Source of the DNA: CADCVW01 sp964251385
GTDB lineage: Bacteria; Pseudomonadota; Alphaproteobacteria; Sphingomonadales; Sphingomonadaceae
Assembly: GCA_964251385.1 (NCBI GenBank)
Contig: CAXUJK010000001.1
Location: forward strand, 992,001-1,056,000
Length of the DNA stretch: 64,000 bases
Direction: 5' to 3'
The notes under the pieces: generated by a model
What the model was told of the DNA's origin: nothing
The model's input: only the letters and a program-made list of their open reading frames with translations
Databases searched by the model: none
Made by a program: the position numbers and the translations under genes
Part shown: positions 17,511 to 27,303 of the stretch, in pieces
How positions within the stretch are numbered: the first letter of the stretch is position 1
Layout: each line of letters opens with the position of its first letter

Positions 17511-19019
17511 GTGTCATTCCTCCTCGCTTTCCTCGCCGGCCTCGCGTCCGCTTGCGGCTTCGAACCCTGGTCGGTTGGTCCCGCCACGATTGCCGGCTTC
17601 GCGCTCCTCCTCCATCTTCTCTCGCGCACGACGACCATGGGCCGAGCGCTCGCGTTCGGCTGGGCGTTCGGACTTGGACAGTTCGCGCTTGGCCTCAACT
17701 GGATCGCGACCGCATTCACGTTCCAGGCCGCGATGCCCGCCTCGCTCGGCTGGGTCGCCGTCGTTCTGCTGTCCGTCTATCTTGCGGTGTACCCGGCGAT
17801 GGCGGCGGGCCTGGCGTGGCGCTACGGACGGCGGTCGCCGCTCGGGCTGACCCTGATCTTCGCCGCAGCCTGGATCGTCACCGAATGGCTGCGCGGAACG
17901 TTGTTCACCGGCTTCGCCTGGAACCCGGTCGGCGTCGTCCTGCTCACCACCCCTTTGTCGCAGCTGTCGCCCTTCGTCGGCACCTACGGCCTGTCCGCGA
18001 CGGTTATCCTGATCGCCGCGGTGTTCCGCCTCGCGACGGACGGCGCGAATCGCGCGCGCAAGCAGGGCGCGTGGCTGGGGATCGCGCTTGCCGCCGCGAC
18101 CGGTGCCGGGTGGCTTCGCGACGGTCCCGCGCCGACGGGCACGCACGCGGTGCGCATCGTCCAACCCAATATCGGCCAACAGAACAAGCACGATCCCGCG
18201 TTCGACGCGGAAACCTACGCCCGCCTGTTCGGCCTGTCCACGCCGCTCGGCGACCGACCGCGCCTCGTCCTGTGGCCTGAAGCCGCGACCCCGGACTTCC
18301 TGGAAGACGAGCCCGACGCGCGTGGCCGCATGGCGATCGCGCTGGGCGAACGCGACGTCCTGCTGACGGGCGGCACAAAGGTCGAGCGCGGCCCGCCTTC
18401 GCGGGACGGCACGCCCGGCCGCCCCGTGGGGGGCCGCAACAGCCTGTTCGTCGTGACGCCCGACGCGACGATCCGCGGCCGCTACGACAAGGCGCATCTC
18501 GTTCCCTACGGCGAATATCTGCCCGCGCGTCCGATCCTGTCCGCGATTGGCCTGTCCCGCCTCGTGCCGGGCGATCTCGATTTCTGGGCCGGCCCCGGCG
18601 CGCGCACGCTTGCCGTGCCGGGCTTCGGCCGGATGGGCGTACAGATCTGCTACGAGATCGTGTTCTCGGGCGAAGTCGTCGACCGCCGCGACCGACCCGA
18701 CTTCCTGTTCAACCCGTCCAACGACGCCTGGTTCGGCCGCTGGGGTCCGCCACAGCATCTGGCGCAGGCGCGGATGCGCGCGGTCGAGGAAGGCTTGCCC
18801 GTGCTGCGCTCGACCCCGACGGGAATCAGCGCCGTCGTGGACGCGCGCGGGCACCTGCTCCGCAGTCTGCCTTGGCGCACGGCGGGCCGCATCGATGCGA
18901 TCCTGCCGGGTCCGCTACCGCCTACTCCGTTCGCCCGGTTCGGCAACTTGCTGAGCTTCCTGTTCGGCGCGGCCTTGCTGGCGGGCGCCTGGTTTGCCAC
19001 GCGGCGGGAGCGTCGCTAG
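17511..19019 (+). CDS. lnt: Apolipoprotein N-acyltransferase
   Basis: 502 aa integral membrane enzyme that adds the third acyl chain to lipoproteins. About six N-terminal membrane helices are followed by the periplasmic nitrilase domain and a last C-terminal helix. The catalytic triad is visible: Glu257 (LWPEAATPD), Lys327 (YDKAHLVPYGEY) and Cys380 (VQICYEIVF). The start is a GTG at 17511 behind AGGGGC. The stop abuts the metK operator palindrome. Confidence 0.95.
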   Translation: MSFLLAFLAGLASACGFEPWSVGPATIAGFALLLHLLSRTTTMGRALAFGWAFGLGQFALGLNWIATAFTFQAAMPASLGWVAVVLLSVYLAVYPAMAAGLAWRYGRRSPLGLTLIFAAAWIVTEWLRGTLFTGFAWNPVGVVLLTTPLSQLSPFVGTYGLSATVILIAAVFRLATDGANRARKQGAWLGIALAAATGAGWLRDGPAPTGTHAVRIVQPNIGQQNKHDPAFDAETYARLFGLSTPLGDRPRLVLWPEAATPDFLEDEPDARGRMAIALGERDVLLTGGTKVERGPPSRDGTPGRPVGGRNSLFVVTPDATIRGRYDKAHLVPYGEYLPARPILSAIGLSRLVPGDLDFWAGPGARTLAVPGFGRMGVQICYEIVFSGEVVDRRDRPDFLFNPSNDAWFGRWGPPQHLAQARMRAVEEGLPVLRSTPTGISAVVDARGHLLRSLPWRTAGRIDAILPGPLPPTPFARFGNLLSFLFGAALLAGAWFATRRERR

Positions 19020-19045
19020 GGGATATAAGCATATCCTTATATCCC
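19020..19045. promoter_or_regulatory. Perfect 10-bp palindrome before metK (SahR-like operator candidate)
   Basis: Arms GGGATATAAG and CTTATATCCC are perfect inverted repeats separated by 6 nt (CATATC), beginning at the lnt stop and ending 17 nt before the metK start. The ATATAA..TTATAT core resembles the operator described for SahR, an ArsR-type repressor that senses S-adenosylhomocysteine and controls metK, ahcY and methionine genes in Proteobacteria. No SahR gene is in the window, so the assignment is by resemblance. Confidence 0.55.
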
Positions 19046-19062
19046 GTTTTCCAAGAGGTCCC

Positions 19063-20283
<1,221 letters not shown>

Positions 20284-20288
20284 TCGCC

Positions 20289-20966
20289 TTGAACGACCCG
20301 ACCACGATCCGCCGCCTCTACGGCCGCCGCCAGGGGCCGAGGCTGCGCGGCGGCCAGGAAGCGCTCGTCGAGGAGCTGCTGCCGCGGCTGGGCGTACCGG
20401 ACGGTCCGTTGAATGCGAAAAGCTTGTTCGGCGGCGACCGGACGATCGAGCTCGAGATCGGCTTCGGCAGCGGCGAACATCTGGTGGCACAGGCCGAGGC
20501 GAACCCCGACACGGGCTTCGTCGGGTGCGAGCCCTACCTCAACGGCGTCGTCGGCCTGCTACAGCACGTGCGCGACCGCGCCGTGTCCAACATCCGCATC
20601 CACATGGGCGACGCGCTCGACGTTCTCGAACGTTTCGCGGACGCGAGCCTCGACCGCGTCTACCTGCTCCACCCCGACCCCTGGCCCAAGGTCCGCCACG
20701 CCAAGCGTCGCTTCGTCAACACCGGCCCGCTCGACCTCGTCGCCGCCAAGCTCAAGCCGGGCGCCGAGTTCCGGCTCGGCACGGACGACCCGACCTACTG
20801 CCGCTGGGCGACGACGATCATGAACCGCCGCGCCGACTTCGCCTGGACAGCCAGGCACCCGCGGGACTTCCTCGTCCGCCCCGACGACTGGCCCGAAACG
20901 CGCTACGAGCGCAAGGCGCGGGGCAAAGGCCACGAGGTCTGGTACTTCCGCTACCTGCGTATTTAG
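20289..20966 (+). CDS. trmB: tRNA (guanine-N7-)-methyltransferase
   Basis: 225 aa from a TTG just after the metK stop. SAM-dependent enzyme forming m7G46 in tRNA. The SAM-binding motif ELEIGFGSGEHL, the acidic loop (GCEPYLNGV), the family signature LLHPDPWPKVRHAKRRF and the C-terminal GTDDPTYCRW are clear. Being coupled to metK places the enzyme next to its methyl-donor supply. No ATG or GTG fits the N-terminus (NDPTTIRRLYGRR), so TTG is the best start. Confidence 0.93.
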   Translation: MNDPTTIRRLYGRRQGPRLRGGQEALVEELLPRLGVPDGPLNAKSLFGGDRTIELEIGFGSGEHLVAQAEANPDTGFVGCEPYLNGVVGLLQHVRDRAVSNIRIHMGDALDVLERFADASLDRVYLLHPDPWPKVRHAKRRFVNTGPLDLVAAKLKPGAEFRLGTDDPTYCRWATTIMNRRADFAWTARHPRDFLVRPDDWPETRYERKARGKGHEVWYFRYLRI

Positions 20967-20975
20967 CTCGACCGT

Positions 20976-21046
20976 GGGAACGATATACATAGCGAGCCAC
21001 GGGAAGCGGATCCCCAGGGTTCGCTCCAGCTAGGTATATAATTCCC
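20976..21046. repeat. Imperfect inverted repeat between convergent trmB and bla-like genes
   Basis: The left arm begins GGGAACGATATACATAGCG and the right arm ends CTAGGTATATAATTCCC, pairing imperfectly across a G+C-rich centre. It fills the 80-bp gap between two convergent genes and could act as a bidirectional terminator or a remnant repeat. No strong T-tract is seen in either direction. Confidence 0.45.
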
Positions 21047-21047
21047 C

Positions 21048-21944
21048 TCAGTTGCCGGCGGGTGGGGACCGGTCCGTCCGATTGCCGAGTTCGATGGACG
21101 CCGCGTGAACGGCCAACGCCCGGAAAGCGTTCGCGCGCGGCTCGCTGCCGAACGCGTCGTAGATCAGGCGCGCCGCAGTGGCGATCACGGCAGGCCGGTT
21201 TTCGCCGCCGCGCGCGAAGAACGCGACCGCGATCCGCTGCCCGGTCGGTGAGGTCAGGAACCCGACGTCCCCGGTGTAGCCCGACAGCGTGCCCGTTTTG
21301 TGCTCCACCGTGGCGCCGGGGGGAAGGATGCCCCGGATGCGGTTCGAACCGGTCCTGCAGCGACGCATCATGTCGAGCAGCAGCGATCGGCTTCCCGGTC
21401 GTAGCGCGCTGCCGGCATCGATCACGCGCAGCAGACCGAGCATCGCGGTCGGCGTGCTCGAGTCGCGGACGTCCCGCAGGTCCCGGCGCGCGCCGAGCAG
21501 TTGGGCGATCGTGCGGTCCACCCTGATGTCGGTCAAGCCATGCGCGCGCAGCCAACGGTCGACCTGCGCCGGCCCTCCCAGCGTCGCGATCAGCAGGTCG
21601 GTCGCCCTGTTGTCGCTGCGAACGATCATCGCGTCCATCAGCGCTACCGCGCTGGTGCCTGCGATCGCGTCGCCTAGGCTCCGGCGGCCCGCATCGACCT
21701 CGGCCAGGTAAGCCGCCGCCACCGCGATCTTCATGGTGCTCGCCATCGGGAACGCCTGATTCGCGTTGAAGCTGATGCTCCTGCCGGTCGCCAGATCCAC
21801 GGCGGCGATCCCGTACTCGCCCGGGTTCTCGTTGACCATGGCGGCAAGCCGGTGCTCGGCAAGTTGCAGCTTCGGCGAACTCGCGGCACCCGCGGGCTCT
21901 GCCGAAAAGACTGCGAGACAGGCGAGAAACACACAGAAACGCAT
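21048..21944 (-). CDS. Class A beta-lactamase-like serine hydrolase lacking the omega-loop Glu
   Basis: 298 aa with a Sec signal peptide (MRFCVFLACLAVFSAEPAGA). Class A active-site motifs are present: S-T-M-K (Ser69/Lys72), S-D-N (110-112) and K-T-G (216-218). The omega loop reads VDRTIAQLLGARRDLRDVRDSSTP; aligned by the RDSSTP end, the position of the deacylating Glu166 is occupied by Gln148. Without that Glu a true penicillinase would acylate but turn over slowly, so it may instead be a penicillin-binding or peptidase-like relative. The ATG at 21944 gives the signal peptide; the longer open frame upstream is not needed. Confidence 0.82.
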   Translation of the reverse strand: MRFCVFLACLAVFSAEPAGAASSPKLQLAEHRLAAMVNENPGEYGIAAVDLATGRSISFNANQAFPMASTMKIAVAAAYLAEVDAGRRSLGDAIAGTSAVALMDAMIVRSDNRATDLLIATLGGPAQVDRWLRAHGLTDIRVDRTIAQLLGARRDLRDVRDSSTPTAMLGLLRVIDAGSALRPGSRSLLLDMMRRCRTGSNRIRGILPPGATVEHKTGTLSGYTGDVGFLTSPTGQRIAVAFFARGGENRPAVIATAARLIYDAFGSEPRANAFRALAVHAASIELGNRTDRSPPAGN

Positions 21945-22153
21945 TCGCACACTCCGGTCGGGCAGGACTGGCGCTTTGGAAACCGCCCGTCTTCCTACAG
22001 CGGCGCAGCTTACATGGGCCCTAATGAATACTTGGCCAGCGCCGCCCCCGTTCGTCGCAGACGCTCCGTCAGCTCGTCCGATTTCGGCCGCGACACGAAG
22101 CAGCCAAGGTGCCTTCGCACGATCGGGTGGAACCGATTGCAAGCGGGCGAGCA

Positions 22154-22744
22154 TCAAAGCTCGGAAAGCGCGGCGCCGAACAGGCGCGTGAGCCTCGCCT
22201 CGATGAACGTGCACTTGTCGTTGCACATCGGGCCTTCCGACATGATCGTGCGGATGATCGTCGCGCCCATCAGCACGCCCATCGCCAGGTTGGCCCGGGT
22301 CTCGGCGTCGTCACCGGACAAACGCGCGGCGAGCGAGCCCAATATATCCTTGTCGAGCACGTCGCGAACGATCCTGCCGGCGTTCGGGGAAGATGCGGAG
22401 CGCAGGACGATCAGAAGCTGCTCGATATGATGACGCCGCTCGGCTTGCTCCTGATCCATGAACAGCTTGGTCAGAAAGACCGGAAGATCGTCGGCTCCGA
22501 TTTCGGGCGGAATGAGCTCGACATTGCATTCGCCGAGCACCTCCTCGAACAGCCCCTCCTTGCTCCCAAAATATCGGCTGACCAGCGCGACATCCACACC
22601 GGCGTCGCCCGCGATGTCGCGAAGACCGACATTGTCGTAGCTTTCGAGCGTGAACCGATGCCGCGCCGCATCGAGAATGGCCTCGCGCGTTGCCGCGGCG
22701 TTCTTCAGGCGCGCGACCGGCTGACTAAGTGCTTGCATCTGCAT
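22154..22744 (-). CDS. TetR family regulator divergent from the RND pump
   Basis: 196 aa. The N-terminal helix-turn-helix is typical (TREAILDAARHRF...VGLRDIAGDAGVDVALVSRYFGSKEGLFEEV), followed by a TetR ligand-binding domain (about 75-190). The start is about 160 bp from the efflux adaptor gene on the opposite strand, the usual layout of a local repressor and its pump. A TCAAC-N4-GTTGA palindrome in the gap is a plausible operator. The inducer is unknown. Confidence 0.9.
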   Translation of the reverse strand: MQMQALSQPVARLKNAAATREAILDAARHRFTLESYDNVGLRDIAGDAGVDVALVSRYFGSKEGLFEEVLGECNVELIPPEIGADDLPVFLTKLFMDQEQAERRHHIEQLLIVLRSASSPNAGRIVRDVLDKDILGSLAARLSGDDAETRANLAMGVLMGATIIRTIMSEGPMCNDKCTFIEARLTRLFGAALSEL

Positions 22745-22768
22745 GATCTAGCGGTCCTGAAAAATAAA

Positions 22769-22782
22769 TCAACGATTGTTGA
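22769..22782. promoter_or_regulatory. TCAAC-N4-GTTGA palindrome in the TetR/RND intergenic region
   Basis: A perfect 5-bp inverted repeat (TCAAC GATT GTTGA), 25 bp from the tetR start. A related half site (GTTGAC) recurs about 20 bp further on in the putative promoter of the pump operon. The position suits autoregulation and repression of the divergent operon. Assignment is by position and symmetry only. Confidence 0.45.
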
Positions 22783-22802
22783 CAAATGTATGTCTACGCC
22801 CG

Positions 22803-22831
22803 TTGACAGCGGATGAACAGCCACCTAATTG
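22803..22831 (+). promoter_or_regulatory. Sigma70-type promoter candidate for the RND operon
   Basis: TTGACA at 22803-22808 is followed, with 17 bp spacing, by TAATTG at 22826-22831, about 75 bp before the adaptor start. The -35 box matches consensus; the -10 box is fair. It lies next to the TetR-type palindrome. Confidence 0.4.
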
Positions 22832-22906
22832 CCCGTCATCGCCTGTTGACTTGAGGATCAGGCCGCGACCCCCTTCCGGAGCCGCGACGGTAAGAAGAGG
22901 CTCGGC

Positions 22907-24088
22907 ATGACCACCTACGCGCGCTTGCTGCCTTTTCTGGCTTTCCCCCTCCTTGCGGGTTGCGGCGCCGCCGAGTCGGCCGACGCTCCCCCCCCGTCCA
23001 TGCCGGTCACCGTCGCCGCGCCGCTCGCCCAGGACGTCGTCGACTGGGACGATTATGTCGGCCGCTTCGAGGCGGTGCAGAGCGTCGAGGTCAAGCCGCG
23101 CGTCACCGGCTACCTTCGTTCGGTCGCGTTCACCGACGGCGCCTATGTTCGCGCCGGGCAGACCCTGTTCACGATCGACGCGCGCCCTGCGCAGGCGGCG
23201 CTCGACCAGAGCACCGCAGGGCTCGCCCGCGCCGAGGCAACCTTGGTCAACGCGCGTACCGAGCTTGCCCGGTCGCAGACCCTTGCCGCGTCGCAGGCCG
23301 CGAGCACCGAGGAAGTCGAGCAGCGCCGCGCGGGGGTCCGCGCCGGCGAGGCCGACGTCAACGCGGCGCGGGCGGCGGTGCGGGCGCAGCAGCTGACGGT
23401 CGGCTTCACCCGCGTTACCGCGCCGATCAGCGGCCGCGTGTCCGAGCGCATCGTCGATGTCGGCAACAGCGTCACGGCGGACACTACGGTGCTGACCCGC
23501 ATCGTGTCGACCAACCCGATCCACTTCGCCTTCGACGGCTCCGAAGCGCTGCTGCTTAAATATCAGCGTCAGCGCGCGGGTGCGTCGAGCGGAACCCCCG
23601 TCCGCATCAAGCTCCAGGACGAGCCGACCTACCTTCACGCGGGCCGTCTCGATTTCGTCGACAGCACGATCGACACCGGGGCGGGAACGGTGCGCGCCCG
23701 GGCGGTCGTTCCCAATCCAGACAATTTCATCAAGCCCGGCATGTTCGGTCAGATGCAATTGTCGGGGTCGCAGCCCTATCGCGCGATGCTGATCCCCGAC
23801 ACCGCGGTCGTCACCGACGCCGCGCGTAAGGTCGTCTACCTCGTCGACAAGACGGGAACCGTGATCGCGCGGCCGGTGGTGCTCGGCCCGCTGACCGGAA
23901 ACCTGCGCGTCGTGCGCAGCGGCATAGGACCCGGCGACCGCGTCATCATCAGCGGCCTCCAGCGCGCGCGTCCGGGCGAGAAGGTCGTCGCCAAGCCCGG
24001 GCGGATTCCGCCGCAAGGCCCGCCCGAAGGCATGCCCACGACCGGGATCAGCTACGCGCCGTCCTCCACCGCATCGCCAGCACGATGA
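22907..24088 (+). CDS. RND efflux periplasmic adaptor subunit (MexE-like lipoprotein)
   Basis: 393 aa. The lipobox LLAGC marks a lipid-anchored adaptor. Barrel-sandwich/lipoyl halves (VEVKPRVTGYLRSVAFTDGAYVRAGQTLFTID and APISGRVSERIVDVGNSV) flank an alpha-helical hairpin, followed by the beta-barrel and membrane-proximal domains. It should bridge the inner-membrane pump and the outer-membrane channel encoded next. The stop overlaps the pump start (ATGA at 24085-24088). Resembles MexE/AcrA adaptors of multidrug systems. Confidence 0.94.
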   Translation: MTTYARLLPFLAFPLLAGCGAAESADAPPPSMPVTVAAPLAQDVVDWDDYVGRFEAVQSVEVKPRVTGYLRSVAFTDGAYVRAGQTLFTIDARPAQAALDQSTAGLARAEATLVNARTELARSQTLAASQAASTEEVEQRRAGVRAGEADVNAARAAVRAQQLTVGFTRVTAPISGRVSERIVDVGNSVTADTTVLTRIVSTNPIHFAFDGSEALLLKYQRQRAGASSGTPVRIKLQDEPTYLHAGRLDFVDSTIDTGAGTVRARAVVPNPDNFIKPGMFGQMQLSGSQPYRAMLIPDTAVVTDAARKVVYLVDKTGTVIARPVVLGPLTGNLRVVRSGIGPGDRVIISGLQRARPGEKVVAKPGRIPPQGPPEGMPTTGISYAPSSTASPAR

Positions 24089-27000
24089 ACATCTCCGCCT
24101 TCTTCATTGAACGGCCGATCTTCGCCGGCGTCATCGCGCTGTTCATCACGATGATCGGCGCGCTCGCCTACCCCCAACTGTCGCTATCGCAATATCCCGA
24201 GATCGCGCCGCCGACGATCAGCGTCCAGGCGTTCTTCGCCGGCGCCTCGGCCGAGACGATGGCGGAAACCGTCGCCGCGCCGATCGAGGAGGAGATCAAC
24301 GGCGTCGAGGACATGCTCTACATGAGCTCGTCGTCGACTTCGTCGGGCACGACCGCGATCACCGTGACCTTCGCGCCCGGTACCGACCTCGACGCCGCGC
24401 AAGTGCTCGTCCAGAACCGCGTCGCGCTCGCCGAGCCGCGTCTGCCCGAACAGGTCCGGCAGATCGGCGTCACCGTCAACAAGGAGTCATCGGGCTTCCT
24501 GCTGATCGCCGCATTGACCTCCACCGACCCCAATCTCGATACCGATTATCTCGGCAACTACGCGACCAATACGCTGCGCGACCGGCTGCTGCGCATCGAG
24601 GGCGTCGGCGCGGTCAACGTGTTCGGCGGCGGAAATTATTCGATGCGCGTGTGGATCGACCCCGATCGCGCCGCCGGCCGTAACCTGACCGCAGGCGAGA
24701 TCGTCGCGGCCTTGCGCAGCCAGAACGTCCAGGTCGCGGGCGGCGCGGTCGGCACCCCGCCATACCAGGGCGGCAACCCCGCGTTCGAGCAGCCGGTCGA
24801 GGTCCAGGGCCGGCTGAGCAGCCCCGAAGAGTTCGGCGCGGTGGTCATCAAGACCGATCCGGCGAGCGGCGCGGTCACCCGCGTCCGCGACGTGGCCCGC
24901 GTCGAACTCGGCAGCCAGGATTACGGCCTGCGCGCGACCTTCAACGGCAAGCGCGGCGTCGCGCTCGCCGTCGTCCAGCAGCCGGGAAGCAATGCGCTGG
25001 ACGCCGCCGAAGCCGTGCAGGCGGAGTTGAACGACGCCGCGAAGACCTTCCCGCCGGGCGTCAAACATTCGATCGCCTACAACCCGACGAACTATGTCGC
25101 CGAATCCGTCGCGGCGGTGCAGAGCACGCTGATCGAGGCCGTCCTGCTCGTCGTCCTGGTCGTCGTCCTCTTCCTCCAGACGTGGCGCGCGGCGGTGATC
25201 CCGATCCTCGCGATTCCGATCGCGCTGGTCGGCACCTTCGCGGTCCAGCTGGCGCTCGGCTATTCGATCAACTCGCTATCGCTGTTCGCGCTCGTGCTCG
25301 CGGTCGGCATCGTCGTCGACGATGCGATCGTGGTGGTCGAGGCGGTAGAAAAGCACATGCGCGCTGGAATGTCTCCGCGCGAGGCGGCGCATGCGACGAT
25401 GCGCGAAGTGTCGGGCGCGCTGATCGCGATCGGGCTCGTCCTGGTGGCCGTGTTCGTGCCGGCGGCGTTCGTTCCCGGCATTTCGGGCATCTTCTACAGC
25501 CAGTTCGCGGTCACGGTTTCCGCCGCGACTTTGATCTCGCTGCTGGTGTCGCTGACTCTGTCTCCCGCCATGGCCGCGATCCTGCTGAAGCCGCATGTCG
25601 AGCACTCCGCATCGGGGGCCTCGCGTGGCCGCTTCTCAGGAGTCGCACGCGTCTTCAGAAGCGCCGGGAACAGGTTCAACGCCGCCTTCGACTGGCTGGC
25701 GACACGCTACGGGCGCCTCACCGCCAAGCTCGTCCGCACGACGGCGATCATGCTCGCGCTCTATGCGGGGCTGCTCGGCCTGACCGGCTGGCAGCTGACG
25801 ACGACGCCCACCGGCTTCATCCCCGAACAGGACCAGGGATATCTGATCGGCGTCGTCCAGCTGCCGCCGGGGTCGTCGCTCGATCGCACCAGCGAGATCC
25901 TGGACCGCGCGCGCGAACTCGCGACCGCCACCCCCGGGGTCGTGGGCAGCGCGGTGTTCGCGGGCCTCGACGGCTCCAGCTTCTCGCAGGCGTCGAACAC
26001 GGGAACGATGTTCCTCAACCTCGCGGATCAGGCGGATCGCAAGGACCCCTCGCTCAAGGCCGAAGCCTTGTCGCAAGCGCTGACCGGCAAGATCGCGAGC
26101 GTGATCGACGGAGCCAACGTCTTCTTCATCGCGCCGCCCGCGGTTCCGGGCCTCGGCAACGGCAGCGGCTTCATGATGATGCTGCAGGACAAGTCCGGCG
26201 CGGGATACGGCGCGCTCGAAGGCCTCGCCTACGGCATGATGGGCGAGGCGCAGAAGTCGAAGGAGGTGAGCCAAGTCTTCACGCTGTTCAACACCGGGTC
26301 CCCTCGGATCGCCGCCGACGTCGACCGCGACCGCGCCCAGCTGCTCGGCGTCCAGCCCGCGCAGATCTACGAAGCGCTCGGCACCTATCTCGGCTCGACG
26401 TACGTCAACGACTTCAACCTGTTCGGACGCACGCTGCGCGTCACCGCGCAGGCCGAGCCCTCCGCGCGAGACGACATCGCCGATGTCGGCCGCCTCCAGG
26501 TGCGTTCGGTGAGCGGCGGAATGGTCCCGCTCGCCTCCGTCGCCACGTTGCGCCCCGACAGCGGCCCGGCGCGCGTCGTGCGCTACAACCAGTTCCCGGC
26601 GGTCGAGCTGCAGGGCCAGGCCGCGCCGGGCGTCGCCTCGGGCGTCGCGCTGGCAGCGATGGAAGGCATCGCCGCGCGCACCTTGCCACCCGGCTTCGAC
26701 TATGAATGGACCGGGCTCGCGCTTCAGGAAAAGAGTACGGGCAGCACGACGCTCGTCTTCCTGCTCGCGGTGCTCTTCGTGTTCCTCGTGCTCGCCGCGC
26801 AATACGAAGCGCTGACGCTGCCGCTCGCGGTCATCCTGATCGTTCCGATGTGCATCCTGGCGGCGCTCGTCGGGGTCAACATCCGCGGCCAGGACAACAA
26901 CATCCTGACGCAGGTCGGGCTCATCGTCCTGGTTGCGCTGGCGGCCAAGAACGCGATCCTGATCGTCGAGTTCGCCAAGCAGGGCGAGGAGGAGCATGGC

Positions 27001-27303
27001 CTCAGCCGCTTCGACGCCGCGGTCGAGGCCGCGCGGTCGCGGCTGCGCCCGATCCTGATGACGAGCTTCGCGTTCATCTTCGGCGTCATTCCGCTCGCCA
27101 TCGCCACCGGGCCGGGCGCCGAGATGCGCCAGGCGCTGGGCACCGCGGTGGCGTTCGGGATGGTCGGCGTGACGATCTTCGGACTGATCTTCACGCCGTT
27201 CTTCTACGTGGTAACGCGAGGCCTGGGGGAGCGCTTCGCCGGATGGCAGCGCAAGCGGCCCGACGCGACCCCCTCCACTCTGGCTCCGGTGCCCGCGGAA
27301 TGA
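24085..27303 (+). CDS. Multidrug efflux RND permease (HAE1 family, MexF/AcrB-like)
   Basis: 1072 aa. The N-terminus MNISAFFIERPIFAGVIAL is typical of hydrophobe/amphiphile efflux pumps. The two halves each carry a large periplasmic loop, and the TM4 proton-relay Asp-Asp is present in LAVGIVVDDAIVVVEAVE. The C-terminal half contains the usual EEHGLSRFDAAVEAARSRLRPILMTS block. It should export drugs or other amphiphiles with proton antiport in a tripartite complex with the flanking adaptor and channel. The stop overlaps the next start. Confidence 0.96.
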   Translation: MNISAFFIERPIFAGVIALFITMIGALAYPQLSLSQYPEIAPPTISVQAFFAGASAETMAETVAAPIEEEINGVEDMLYMSSSSTSSGTTAITVTFAPGTDLDAAQVLVQNRVALAEPRLPEQVRQIGVTVNKESSGFLLIAALTSTDPNLDTDYLGNYATNTLRDRLLRIEGVGAVNVFGGGNYSMRVWIDPDRAAGRNLTAGEIVAALRSQNVQVAGGAVGTPPYQGGNPAFEQPVEVQGRLSSPEEFGAVVIKTDPASGAVTRVRDVARVELGSQDYGLRATFNGKRGVALAVVQQPGSNALDAAEAVQAELNDAAKTFPPGVKHSIAYNPTNYVAESVAAVQSTLIEAVLLVVLVVVLFLQTWRAAVIPILAIPIALVGTFAVQLALGYSINSLSLFALVLAVGIVVDDAIVVVEAVEKHMRAGMSPREAAHATMREVSGALIAIGLVLVAVFVPAAFVPGISGIFYSQFAVTVSAATLISLLVSLTLSPAMAAILLKPHVEHSASGASRGRFSGVARVFRSAGNRFNAAFDWLATRYGRLTAKLVRTTAIMLALYAGLLGLTGWQLTTTPTGFIPEQDQGYLIGVVQLPPGSSLDRTSEILDRARELATATPGVVGSAVFAGLDGSSFSQASNTGTMFLNLADQADRKDPSLKAEALSQALTGKIASVIDGANVFFIAPPAVPGLGNGSGFMMMLQDKSGAGYGALEGLAYGMMGEAQKSKEVSQVFTLFNTGSPRIAADVDRDRAQLLGVQPAQIYEALGTYLGSTYVNDFNLFGRTLRVTAQAEPSARDDIADVGRLQVRSVSGGMVPLASVATLRPDSGPARVVRYNQFPAVELQGQAAPGVASGVALAAMEGIAARTLPPGFDYEWTGLALQEKSTGSTTLVFLLAVLFVFLVLAAQYEALTLPLAVILIVPMCILAALVGVNIRGQDNNILTQVGLIVLVALAAKNAILIVEFAKQGEEEHGLSRFDAAVEAARSRLRPILMTSFAFIFGVIPLAIATGPGAEMRQALGTAVAFGMVGVTIFGLIFTPFFYVVTRGLGERFAGWQRKRPDATPSTLAPVPAE

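Noticed and set aside
24487..26997. Large minus-strand frames opposite the HAE1 permease
   Set aside because: Shadow frames of the permease; no ribosome sites or recognisable domains.
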